Assembly (NCBI GenBank): GCA_947034885.2
Contig: OX344753.2
Location: forward strand, 19,840,001-19,904,000
DNA length: 64,000 nt
Direction of reading: 5' to 3'
From: Thuidium tamariscinum
Lineage: Eukaryota > Streptophyta > Bryopsida > Hypnales > Thuidiaceae
Shown: one piece after another, positions 47,393 through 57,650 of the stretch
How the letters are laid out: each line of letters starts with the position of its first letter
Position numbering within the stretch: the first letter of the stretch is position 1
Translations under genes and position numbers: made by a program
The notes under the pieces: generated by a model
The model's database searches: none
Told to the model about the DNA's origin: nothing
The model's input: only the letters and a program-made list of their open reading frames with translations

Positions 47393-48007
47393 AAAAGTTA
47401 TGAAACAAAAAATTGATTTTTTTAAATTAATAATTAATTAAAAATATAGTAAAATCTAGCATGATAATATCTCAACAATGTTAGCCTTCTAAATGCCCCA
47501 AAAAACATCTAATGTCTTAAATGACAAAAATCCATGGTCATAGACTTCCTTCTATTTTTATTAAAACTATAAACCATCATTTTATTAGGTATCCAAATTT
47601 CCTTAACAATCCACGGCTTTACATGCCCGTTTTAATATAAATTAAATTTTTATGAAAATTATACGGTAATAGGGTCTCTTAAATTTCATAAATTAAACTT
47701 TAATAAATCATTTTTGGTTCTCTTATCTCTATTCTTTGCTCTTGTAGAGAACTTTAAATATTTGAAATTACATGATCATAATGCTTATATCATATAGCTA
47801 TAGATCTAAACTTCCAAAATTCCATGGCTTTAGATTAGAATTGGATTGAAAAAAATTCAAATTTAATATTTTTGGAACAAACTATTTACACGGTTTTAGG
47901 TACCCTTTTCCACGGTAATAGGATTAGGTAGGTCTTTTTTCCTAAAATCCCTGCTCCATGCTCACTTTTTCCTGCTCCATGCTCCCCGCTCCCCGCTCCC
48001 TGCTCAC
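46890..48007. repeat. Right terminal region of the MULE
   Basis: AT-rich 3' flank of the methyltransferase-like gene with a pure A34 run (47356-47389) and repeated ACGGTAATAGG/CCACGG motifs. It ends in GCTCC-type repeats that mirror the left end. No gene. Confidence 0.6.
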
Positions 48008-48699
48008 ATACCAGCATTTCTCAAAAGAAGATGGAGTTGTGAATTTGATTGGTATACCTAGGGTAGAACCTACTTTATACAACGATACAAACAAACAGGA
48101 GAATGATGAGGCGCTGTATGTTCAAGGTGATGAGATTGAATTGAAGAAAGAAGGTGAACTTGAAGTTGATGGTTGTGAATTAAAGATGTTTGAAGGATCA
48201 GATTTGGATGATACAATAAAGTTGGATGTTTTGTTGGATACAAGTTTTGGAGGTCAGAAGAAGACAGCACAAGTGCATTCAAAGGAGATTTATAATGAGG
48301 TGGAAGGATTCGTTGATAGAAACAAAGTAAAAGATGTTGTGGAAATGAAGACTATTGTGAAGAGGGTTGGATCAACTGTATTGACTCAACGAAGAGGTTG
48401 TGGAGAAGTTGAGAAAGATCTAGTACAACCACACTTTAGGGATCCAGAAATGATTGAATATGAATTCACAAACATGATAGTAGGCGGTACAGAGTTGAAG
48501 ATCCCAATTGCAGGTAAACGAGTTAAGTTGTTTCGCCAGCGTGGTGAAGACCTTAGATTCAAAGACTTTGGTGGAGTTGAAGCTGAAGACAATGAGGATG
48601 CGGAGGATGACCAGAGGCTAGAAGATTGATTAAGGCCCACATCATTTTTAGATCTAAATCAGCACATGCCGGAGGATGTGTAGATTTAGACGGGGTGGA
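48008..48699 (+). other. Distal interior of the LTR element
   Basis: An acidic open frame (to 48629) contains DLVQPHFRDPEMIEYEF and GKRVKLFRQRGEDLRFKDFGG. It is not a polymerase or integrase and I do not recognise it. A purine-rich tract (GACGGGGTGGA) directly precedes the 3' LTR, as expected of a polypurine tract. Confidence 0.5.
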
Positions 48700-49326
48700 T
48701 GTCGTGATGTGGGCCGTCTATTACGTAAATTTAGGCATTTATGTTAATTCAAGGGAAATTCCAAGTATTGATGGGTTAGGGTTTTTTGGGTGGCTAGTCT
48801 CACCAGGAGGTTAGGTCTTTTTGGCCGCTAGTCTCACAAGGAGGTTAGGTCTTCAAAGGATATTTAAGAGGTGGCCTTTCCCCCTTGAATTCATCTTCAT
48901 CATGGGATGTTAGATCATCTTTTTGGTTGGTCTCTTGTGTATTTGATTACTTTCCATTACTTGGAGTTGGAAATTGAGTGGTTGTGTTTGGGAGCCATCT
49001 TTTTGTTTGAAGTTGTATTTTGTTCTTTTTGTTGATATTGGTTTTATGCTGAGGGTGTCTTCTTCAAGCTTGAGAGTGTGGTAGGCAAACTCGAGGCGGC
49101 TTTGAGTGCTACCATTTCTGTTAGGTTTGAGAATCGAGGGTTGAGGTTTGAAATTGTGAGTTGGAGTTGTAGATCTTTTTGTTTAGACTTTATTCTTTTC
49201 GATAAGTGATAGGTTTAGCTTTTGGCTATATAGTTTATTGTTTCTTTTCATTTCTTTTTACTTCATAGACATCTACTACAGCCAGAAGCCCCGTGCTTTT
49301 CCGGGTAGACTACAATTCTTACGACA
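48700..49326 (+). repeat. 3' LTR
   Basis: 627 bp, same length and ends as the 5' LTR. About six substitutions separate the two by eye. CCGC follows at 49327-49330, completing the target duplication. Confidence 0.92.
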
Positions 49327-51771
49327 CCGCCAAACCATAGGGATTTCTTTGCAAGACAAAGACACCAGATCATTGTAACACTCAAAATCAGCTTTAGAGT
49401 ATGCTATAGAAGAATCAAGGGACATTCGAGCAAGCTCACCCTAGCAAATTTTCACAACTTGCATGAAATCACAAATGAAAATATCACGGGCCTAAGAGAG
49501 CTTAATTAAGCAATGGACAACATTTACAAGAAGTGTGAGATTGCAAGTAACAAGAACAACTCCACATCAAAGAGCAAGTCAAAATTATTAGCAGCTGTAG
49601 GCTACGGTTTGTGTCTAGGAGCAACAATCATATCAATCTCCATCTTCACCAACAAGGTCTGGTACTCAAACAAAATCTGAGAAGCTAGACTCCTCATAGA
49701 GATCCACCTAGTTTCTACATTTCTTACCATTTTTGTTTCCTTTAGTTTCCATGAGATCAGTAAGCTTTTGCAACTCAGCACAACGTCGATTGTTGCAGCA
49801 AAAGTAGGCATAAATAGATTAGAACAGTCCCTCCAAATGAAACACCATCAGAAATTTGGACATTGTTTCTACCACAAGATTGAGATGGTGACTTACACAA
49901 CTAGCACCAATTAAAAATGGAGCCCATTTCTCACAAATCTCGGTTGTTACTCCCATACTTGGTCCTTGAAATGTGCTAACTCCATCAACACCAAAGTACA
50001 CCAACTTTGAAGCTATTTCCCCATGAGATAAACCCCCCTCAAGCCCTCACCTATCAGTGCATGTATTATTACATTTGTTAAATGGTTTGCAGTGCCATCC
50101 TCTGAGATACAAGAGAGATGCAAGAGATGCGGCAACCTTTCCCAACTCTCCATCATATAATTATAAACGCCCACCTATGATGTATTATCTTCTGCACTGA
50201 CTTCATAGCGCTTATTGAAACAATGCTAGCAGCTTGGACAACAAACTTTGAGGCAGAAAAAACAAATTGATACAAGTGTTCGCTCATTTTCCAGCCCAAA
50301 GTTTTCAACCAGTGCTTATGAAAGAGATTTTTTACCTTCAGCTTCTTTAGCAGCTGGGTGAATGCAAGAAAGACCGGTACTATTTGGCGTCACACTTTGA
50401 GTGACGGAGTTGTCATGAGCTATAACTTTTGAAGCATTAACTCTTTGAACTTGAAATTTTTATTGAAGATGACTGACTTGATAGTTATCAAAACCCTTAT
50501 TTTTCAGAAATTTTCAAAAATCATTTTATATTTAAATTCTAATTTCTCTAATTTGTCACACTTTGCAATTTAGGGGTTTTTAGTATTGGGGAGTACTTTA
50601 AATTAATAATTTAGAGCTGAGATTTCTAGGGTCTATTCCTACACTAAGTAGGCATGTTTCCACCAAAGGAAATTTAAAAAATCATTATTCTCTTTCCTCT
50701 ACATGTGTGCTAACAGGCCTCCCTTGCACGCACAATTTTGAACAATCAAGATAGTTTTTGGATCATTATTTTGGTGAAATACCTTTACCATAAAGTCTTC
50801 CCAAATGGCCAATTTTTATTTTTAAGAAAAATTATTTTCCCTATTTTTTACAAATTAAAATTCAGCACTTTTCCAGTTCTCATACTTAGAGAATTTTTCT
50901 ATGCTTTTCCTTCCTAGGGTATCTTCTTCTTAAAGGTATATACATCAAACATATTTTTTACTTTTAAAAAAAATTGATTTACTATTTATACAGTACTCCC
51001 AAAGAAAAAAATGAGTACTGTGCAAAACGCTACGCTTTGCCACCGGTCTTTCTGGCAATGACCCAGCTACTGTTGATGCTCGTAGTTACATATGAGATGA
51101 CCATGAATGAGAATATGGAGAAGGGTTGAGAATTAAATCGTTTTTTTCTTTGAGTCGCCCTCAAGACTTCCAAGCATTTGCTCGGCTACCGAACTTGTAT
51201 GCTTTAAGGCAGCCCAATATTTGTATAACTGCAAGTGCTTGCAGTCTCGTTTGGTAAAAACATCATCTTCCCTCAACTGAGCTTCAGAAACACCATCTTC
51301 TAGACTAGTACACTTTCCCTTGTGTTTTTCTAAGTTATCCAACTTCGAGACCAATATTTTGCACCTCCTCATCATAGATTTGTAGCTACGACACACCACT
51401 CCGACCAGATTCCTATTTGAGTTGAACTTGCCTTCAGCCTACGCAAATTTGCAAGTCCACACCTCCTGCCACCAGCAAGTGATTGTAGTCGTGGCAATCT
51501 TCTTTTTCTTCTATCCCGTCGCTACTACCAATTTGATCCGCTTCCCCGCCAAAAAAGGCTCATACGCACTGGCATCCGCAGGCAGCAGAGAAACTATAGT
51601 AGATTCCAATGTTGGGCAATCATGAGGCGCCATCAGTTTAGACTCCTCCAATCGAGTCTCAGAAATATATGTGACACTAGGCATGACATACTTGCCCACA
51701 CCGCTGGAATTATGGCTTGACTTGAAAGTCCGAAAACGGAAATTGTTCGGCAGCTTCAATCTCGGTGCCAT
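49327..51771 (-). pseudogene. hAT-type transposase-like gene, N-terminal half
   Basis: On the reverse strand from ATG at 51771: MAPRLKLPNNF, a basic/hydrophobic N-terminus, then a Lys-rich segment and VVCRSYKSMMRR...LEKHKGKCTSLEDG (zinc-finger-like), DCKHLQLYKYWAALK and SVAEQMLGSLEGDSKKKT (51399-51133). After a gap comes the core VYFGVDGVSTFQGPSMGV...SHHLNLVVE (50004-49819, including the DGVSTFQG active-site-like block), then VETRWISM and YQTLLVKMEIDM (49811-49602). The frame continues to the LTR insertion point at 49327. Several stops are present. A GGGT-TIR element is inserted between the N-terminal and core segments. Confidence 0.75.
50356..51064 (-). mobile_element. GGGT-TIR element, copy 3 (709 bp, duplication AGCT)
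   Basis: The left end is GGGTGAATGCAAGAAAGACC and the right end TCTTTCTGGCAATGACCC. AGCT flanks both (50352-50355 and 51065-51068). Its shared TAGCGTTTT/GAGTACT block lies at the right end, so it is inverted relative to copies 1, 2 and 5. It lies inside the hAT-type gene. Confidence 0.9.
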
Positions 51772-52746
51772 TGGAATGATCGAAATACCGCCCGAGCTTA
51801 AAATCCTACAAACACACCAAACCAAAACACCACAAAAGCTTGCAAATCCTGCACCCTCCCAAACAACCCGAAAATTTGACCAAACATGCAAATCCTACAC
51901 CATAACCAAGCAACCTAAGTCCCAACAACAGCACAATTCAAAGCAAGAAAACAAAATGCAAATCAATATAAAACAATGCCAAATGCCAATATACCAAAGT
52001 TGCCAATCGATAGTCCTTTGTAACAAGAGCACCAAGAAATCTCAAATAGCAAATGCGCAAATTCTTTTAATGGTGTAAAGGTAGTGCAAGCAACCGATTA
52101 TATTTTCAATTGTCTATAGACAATTGACGATTCTAACAAAGGCTTGCAGGTTTAGAAGTTGCCTCCATTCCAAATTGGAGTGGTTACAAGATTAGAACAC
52201 TAGACCTCCAGATCTTGTAGAATTGCAATACAACAGGGAATTGGCATAGCATTTTGAAAAGCCACCTTGGAGGAAAACTGATTTCAAAAAATTATCATGA
52301 ATGCTTGAAACAGAGGCACACATCTCAAGAGCACAAAGGACAAGGAAGGGCACTCATGGAACCCCAAACTCTCAACGACAACCTACCATTAATGCTAAAC
52401 AAGGAGCATCTTAGTATGAGACTAATCACAGAGAGTTAATGCTAATTGGATTCTTCAGAGTGAAGCAGACAATGCTATGTGGCAAGTTTCCGAAAGCCCC
52501 CCAAAACCCTGCACTTGCTAATTTAGACTGTAGAATCTAGCCGCTAAGCGAGTACATCGACGGCCAAAGAGCATTCCAACTACTAAATGAAAAGCAACTA
52601 CCAAAATGGATGCTAATCCCAAATTAGATGAAGAGCCCAAATTGCAACATGTTTAGGCCGGGCCTCAAAGATTTGGCTCAAAATCTTATTCTTGGAAGGC
52701 CTGATTTTCCAAATGTACATTTAGTGCATGTTCTTGTCATGTAGAA
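51772..52746. other. Intergenic stretch with a 22-bp palindrome
   Basis: No gene. A perfect palindrome with half-site TCAATTGTCTA lies at 52106-52127. The region upstream of the hAT start would contain its promoter, but no TATA box was assigned. Confidence 0.45.
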
Positions 52747-53473
52747 GGGTGATTGCAAGAAACACTTGTCCTATTTTTTGTCCCCTTGACCTCCAACAGG
52801 TAGTTTTTTGCTCATAACTTTTGCATCGTTTGCCCTATCAACTTGAAATTTGGAATGAAGGTGCATACAAAAGTTTTGTATTTTTTGTAATTTTTTTAAC
52901 TTTTTTAAAATTATTTTACTATTTTTAAATTGCCCCGATTGGCTGTCTCCCTTGGCCATTTTGGGGGTTTTTAGTCCTATTTTTTACCCAAAAATGCAAA
53001 TTTTGAGCTGAAAATTGGCATGATTAGATCTATAGTATAGTTACACAACCCCTAAAAAGTATTTTTGAAAATATTAAACTGTCCAACTTCCACATGTCGT
53101 CAAAGTGGCTGACTTTGTGCAAGTGTAGAGAATAGAATTTATTTTTTCCAAAGATGAAATTTGTTGGAAAAGAAATACCTTTACTTGAAGAAAAAAAGGA
53201 TTTTTTATTTTCATTTTTTGAATTTTTTTACTATTTTTACCAAATTAGTGAAAAAAGAGCTATTTTCATTGTATTTTCCATTGTCTATAACATTTAGAGA
53301 AATTTTTTCTTAGGTCTGAATTTCAAGAGACATAATATTCTCATTTCTCTTCAAATTATCCATATTTTTTTCAATTTAAAAAAAAATTATTTCAAAGGGT
53401 CATAGGACTCATAGGACTCATTGATTTTGAGCCATTTTGAACCAAAACCGGTAAGTGTTTCTTGCAACGACCC
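52747..53473 (-). mobile_element. GGGT-TIR element, copy 4 (727 bp, duplication AGAA)
   Basis: The ends GGGTGATTGCAAGAAACACT and GTGTTTCTTGCAACGACCC are flanked by AGAA (52743-52746 and 53474-53477). The left subterminal sequence (GCTCATAACTTTTGCA) resembles the left side of copy 3 and the right side of copy 2, fixing orientation. The most diverged interior of the five. Confidence 0.88.
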
Positions 53474-53683
53474 AGAAAACTAGCACAAATTAGCTAGTTT
53501 AGAGAACATTGGAGTGAGTTGGTGTCAGCAATTCACCAGGATTTCATCCAAACCTCATTTATAGTTCAATAAAAGATCGAGACTCTACAGATTCATGGGG
53601 TACCTCTATAAATTGCAAAAAAATGAAGTAAAAATTCACAATAACATAACAAAAGCATATGTATTAAAAAATACTCTTTTGTA

Positions 53684-54239
53684 CTCCTTCCATCCCAAAA
53701 TGATCTTCCGGGTTCATGATCTAATGTAGTGGCAAGGAGGCTTGGCATTTCTTGAAGTCGACTCCAATCAGAAACCTAGAATCCAAATGTTCTAAAAATA
53801 AGTACTGTTCCCTCAATTTTCTATACAAGCAGACATTATTGATGAGGTCACCAATCATATTAAAAGTGGTAGGTATGGCTACATGTCCTTGGGCCATAGG
53901 GTTAGAGTTTTGGTCTTGGACCACAAGCCTAGCCGTGGCCCACAAATATTGGTAACCTTATTGTTCAACATTAACTCACCAATTGAGTACTGGATTTGGT
54001 CAACATGAATTGGATAATTGTGTGGTCACCGGTGCCGGATGAAAATGCCCTAATAAATTCAACTTTTGAGTGCTCAAATACTACAATTTGGAAAGAGCTT
54101 TGAAGTTGAAAGTTTCAAGATAGTAGGAGTACATCTAATTCTATTCACAACTCAACTTTTTTTTTTTATAAAACTGTTATTTTCAAGCTTAATCTAGACC
54201 ATTTTGTCTAATAAGAAGATCATTTTGGAATGGAGGGAA
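53684..54239. mobile_element. Stowaway-type MITE (556 bp, TA duplication)
   Basis: The termini CTCCTTCCATCCCAAAATGA and the complement of TTCCCTCCATTCCAAAATGA match the Stowaway consensus (CTCCCTCCGT-type) and are bounded by TA (53682-53683 and 54240-54241). It is longer than typical Stowaways; a GC-richer internal block (53730-53960) gives spurious frames on both strands. Tc1/mariner transposases mobilise this class. Confidence 0.82.
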
Positions 54240-54241
54240 TA

Positions 54242-55149
54242 ATTTAAAGAGTGAAAAAAAAAAGTTTAAAATTTTGAGATCAAATTTCAAACAATAAGAT
54301 TTCAATGAAAAAAATCCAAAATTCATGAAACTTGTAACATGTGATTCTAGTCAAGATGTACATTCTTTCTATAAAAAAAACGAGACATTTTGACTTTTCA
54401 CAATAAATTTTTTTTCATAGAAATTTCATTCAAATAATAATGGATCTAAAAATAGTCCATTTTAATTGAAATTACACATACTTAGGGTAAATTCCTTTAA
54501 GTATAGCAACATGTCCAAATTTCACTTTATAATTCTAATTTCTCAATTTATGAGAGCAATTTATATAGTGGTTGACAACTTTTGTGAGTCATTGAACACA
54601 ATCAAAATAAGAAAGTCTATGAGAACCTACTATTTGGTTTTTCGGTACATTCAAGGATAAATCTTTGAATATCCATAACTTATTCATGTCATTTGTAAAC
54701 AAAGCACACAAAAGTGCATTGTAGTCTTCTTTTGGTTGCCAATCAAATGTAGTAATCAAATATTGTATATTTAATAATAGTATAACTACACTATATTGTA
54801 ATTACTAATGACATGGGTGCACTCAATTAAATATCTATCTTTAAATAATTCACATTGTGTTTGAAGTCTTTGTTCTAAGAGGCCATGTTCAAGGTCAAAT
54901 TCCAACTTGTTTAGGTTGTAGAAGGTGAATAAAATAATATAATATTGAAACTTGGAGTGTCATAGAAGAAAGACCAAAGTCTTGACTCAAAGTCCCAAAA
55001 TTGATCATATATGTCAACAAATTGGTTAAGAAATCAAAAGAAATCATTCATCATGACACTTTCAATACCAAAATTGCAATAGATCAATTTTAAAAAAACA
55101 ATTAAACTACAATGATGCTTGATTTTCCATTGTTTTTTTCATGTCATGT
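54242..55149. other. AT-rich intergenic stretch
   Basis: No gene or recognisable repeat boundary seen. Confidence 0.5.
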
Positions 55150-55895
55150 AGATCATTGCAAGAAAGGGCATTCAAAAAGTGTAGCGTTTTTGACAATACT
55201 CATTTTTTTCTTTGGGAGTACTGCAAAATTAGAAAAACAATTTTTCTTAAAGTGAAAAATATGCTTCATGCATACATCTTTAAAATAAAAGGTACCTAAA
55301 GAAGGAAAAGCATAGAAAAATGTTCTAAGTAGGTGAACTAGAAAAGTACAAAATTTCATGAAAATAATTACTATCATTGTAATTTCACATTTTAATTTAT
55401 AAAAAATAGAAATATAATTTTATTTTAAAAACATGATTTTTCATTTGGGAAGAGTGATGGTGATGAGATTTTTCCAAAAGAATGATCTAAAGAACCCTCT
55501 TCAATGTTCAAAAACTATGTGCTATAGGAATGTTGTTTATACTCATGTGGAGGATATAAAATAATATATTTTCAAATTTCCTTTGGTAGATATAGACTTC
55601 TTTACAATAAAAAATAAACCAAGAAAGTTTGTCTTTAGATCATTAAATTTGGGGACTTATAATGTCATGAAATCTCCTAGACCTCAACTTGTGACAATTA
55701 ACAAAAATATTTCTTAAACATAAAATGTTTTTTTTTTAATTTCTAAAAAATAAAGGATATGATTATCATAAAGTTAGATATGGTCGATAAAAATTTCATG
55801 TTCATTATACTTGTGCTTCAAAAGTTATTGAGGACAATGAGAGAGTATATTCCAATTGTGAGAGGAAATAGTACCACCCTTTCATGCAATGACCC
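55150..55895 (+). mobile_element. GGGT-TIR element, copy 5 (746 bp, duplication ATGT)
   Basis: The right end is TGCAATGACCC; the left end is a mutated AGATCATTGCAAGAAA. ATGT flanks both sides (55146-55149 and 55896-55899). It carries GTGTAGCGTTTTTGACAATA and CTTTGGGAGTACTG, nearly identical to the inverted block of copy 3. Confidence 0.82.
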
Positions 55896-55899
55896 ATGT

Positions 55900-56560
55900 A
55901 TGCACACTACCACACATGTGGTGTATTCTAGTTGGGGATATAAGTAAGAAACTCCTGAAAGGACTCTAAAAGTATTAAAAGGTCAAACCCAGAAGAGCGG
56001 CCACGAACATTCAGTTCCAAATTCTGAAGAGCTAGTGCAACCTTCTTGAAAACTCCGTTTTCGGTCAAGACAAAGTTTGCTCGTCCATTTAGGCCGTTTT
56101 CCAGCAATGGACTCGATTTACTCGTGCCCTGGGATCATTGTGCATGATAAAAATGGAAGAAACGGCAACGGGGAGCTCGTTATTTCTGAGTTCAAATACC
56201 AACTGACGATTTTTTACCTTTTCCATATTTTTTCCTTCATGTCGTCAAACATGTTACTGACGTCAGTGGATGAAAGTCATGATCCACTGACGATTTCCAA
56301 CGTTTTCTGGCGTTTGTACAGTGACTACCGCTTTTCCACTTCATCATGTCTTCCGAAAAGACAGTAATTTCCAAGAGGGCTTCCGGTAGTTTCCTGCAAT
56401 GACACGAACTTCAAAACGCAGTCATGTTTTCTGCTGTCACTGAAGTCCGAAATAATGAATACTAATCAGCACTTGCTGTGGGCACTTCATTCCCACCCTT
56501 AGAATTAAGCGATCACAACCAGACTCTGGTCCTAACAATTCTACTACCTACGGGTGTCTA
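55900..56560. other. Intergenic stretch with a CRE-like hairpin
   Basis: CGTCAGTGGAT (56261-56271) pairs with ATCCACTGACG (56282-56292) around a 10-nt loop, and the left stem overlaps TGACGTCA, a bZIP/CRE-type palindrome. No gene assigned; a 96-codon frame at 56077 is unsupported. Confidence 0.4.
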
Positions 56561-56599
56561 AGTGTCAATCCATTATGCCTTCCAAGCAATGGCTCTTCT

Positions 56600-57135
56600 T
56601 TACTAGCCTACCTATCCTATCAAGAGGTTGTTTCGTTCTCTTGTCCTACTTCTATGTTTTGTTCTTGTTCCCCTACTTCCATATGTTTGGATTTGTTTTA
56701 GCCCACTTTACATATGGTATTTCCTACCCCATCTCTACGTCTTTGTATTTTTATCCTATTCTACGTATTGGTGTTTATCCTAACCTACTTCTACGTCTTT
56801 GTATTTGTCTAGTCTACTTCTATGTATTAGTGTTCTTTAAATCCATACTACGTCTTTGTATTTGTTTGGGCCTACTCTACGTTCTTGTATTTTTATCCTA
56901 TTCTACGTATTTGTATTTATCTTAATCTACTTCTATGTATTTGTCTTTGTCCTAGTCTACTCTATGTATTTGTATTCTTTGGTCCTACTCTATGTATTTG
57001 TCTTGGTTTTAATCTACTCTATGTCTTCGTCTACTCTGTGTATTTGTATTCTTCTACTCTATGTACTCTTCTACTCTACGTATTCTTCTACTCTGTATAT
57101 TTGTATTCTTCTACTCTATGTATTCTTCTACTTCT
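56600..57135. repeat. Pyrimidine-rich minisatellite (TCTACTCTATGTATTTGTATT-type)
   Basis: Imperfect tandem copies of TCTACGT/TATGTATTTGT units, longer (~50 bp) at the left and shorter (~20-25 bp) at the right. Long hydrophobic frames across it (Tyr/Leu/Val/Phe repeats) are translation artefacts of the repeat. Confidence 0.85.
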
Positions 57136-57479
57136 ACGCTCGGGTATTCATTACTTTCCTTATCTTTATGGTTGTCTTCCTATTCGTGATTGCTAATCAC
57201 TGGACCTTAATCTTACTTGGGATGTAGACCCTTTCACTAACTAATTCCCTATTGCATCAAGTAATTCAAATCAAAGGAAGGTTTAGAGGCCCACCTCCGT
57301 TCCGTGCATCCGGTCCTCTTCACTCCACGCCACGTCCATCATTGCCATGTCTTGGCCTCAGCTCTTTTAATTATTCCCTTCCGGGTGTTTCTTACAATTA
57401 GGTCTTTTTTGCAACTACTTCCTAGCTCAACTAATTTCTATACTATCCCCTAAACCAACTAATCTCTATATTTTTTGTA

Positions 57480-57650
57480 AGGACCCTGGACCCCCGAAGG
57501 CCCCTGGACCCCCCGAAACCCCTGGCTCCCCGAACCCCTAGCTCCCCAGACCCCTGGCTCCCTGAACCCTGGCCCCAAAACGCTGCGAACCCGGTTGCGG
57601 TACCCGGCTGGCGGCCCGGTTGGCTGGCTGCGGTACCTGGTCGTGGGACT
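57480..57650. repeat. GC-rich CCTGGCTCCC/CCCCGAA minisatellite, array 1
   Basis: Short degenerate units around CCCCTGGCTCCC and CCCCCGAA directly precede the left arm of the palindrome. A similar array lies at 60926-61200. Confidence 0.75.

Larger units (their letters stand above)
28668..48007. mobile_element. Mutator-like (MULE) transposon carrying a ParB/methyltransferase-like gene, ~19.3 kb
   Basis: The ends are inverted: GTGAGCGGGGAGCGGGGAGC at 28668 and the complement of GTGAGCAGGGAGCGGGGAGC at 48007. Subterminal sequence is also shared in inverted orientation: AGACCC.ATTACCGT lies ~341 bp from the left end and ~330 bp from the right end, so the imperfect TIRs are at least ~350 bp. It carries a leftward transposase gene (29330-33603) and a rightward 12-exon gene (39378-46889). 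A CCGGA-rich insertion sits between them. A clear 8-11-bp duplication was not found, so the exact ends are provisional (they could extend ~8 bp). Confidence 0.75.
25572..49326 (+). mobile_element. Nonautonomous LTR element (Gag/protease-type), split by a nested transposon
   Basis: Two 627-bp direct repeats bound it, beginning TGTCGTGATG and ending TTACGACA, with CCGC duplicated outside (25568-25571 and 49327-49330). Inside are a Gag-like frame, a protease-like region and a distal unassigned frame. I see no reverse transcriptase, RNase H or integrase. Without the 19.3-kb nested Mutator-like insertion the element would be about 4.4 kb. The two LTRs differ at only about six positions by my reading, so insertion was recent. 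It sits within an exon of the hAT-type gene. It is a broken fossil; the zinc knuckle plus aspartic protease suggest a Ty3-like affinity, unproven. Confidence 0.85.

Noticed and set aside
4292-55895. piggyBac-like identity for the GGGT-TIR family, from the TTAA flank of copy 2
   Set aside because: The other four copies have AAAT, AGCT, AGAA and ATGT, so TTAA is chance.
56554-57227. Hydrophobic membrane-protein-like ORFs
   Set aside because: They are translations of a TCTACTCTATGTATTTGT minisatellite.
57386-57405. A sixth GGGT-TIR end (GTGTTTCTTACAATTAGGTC)
   Set aside because: No partner end and no flanking duplication could be found; too short to support.
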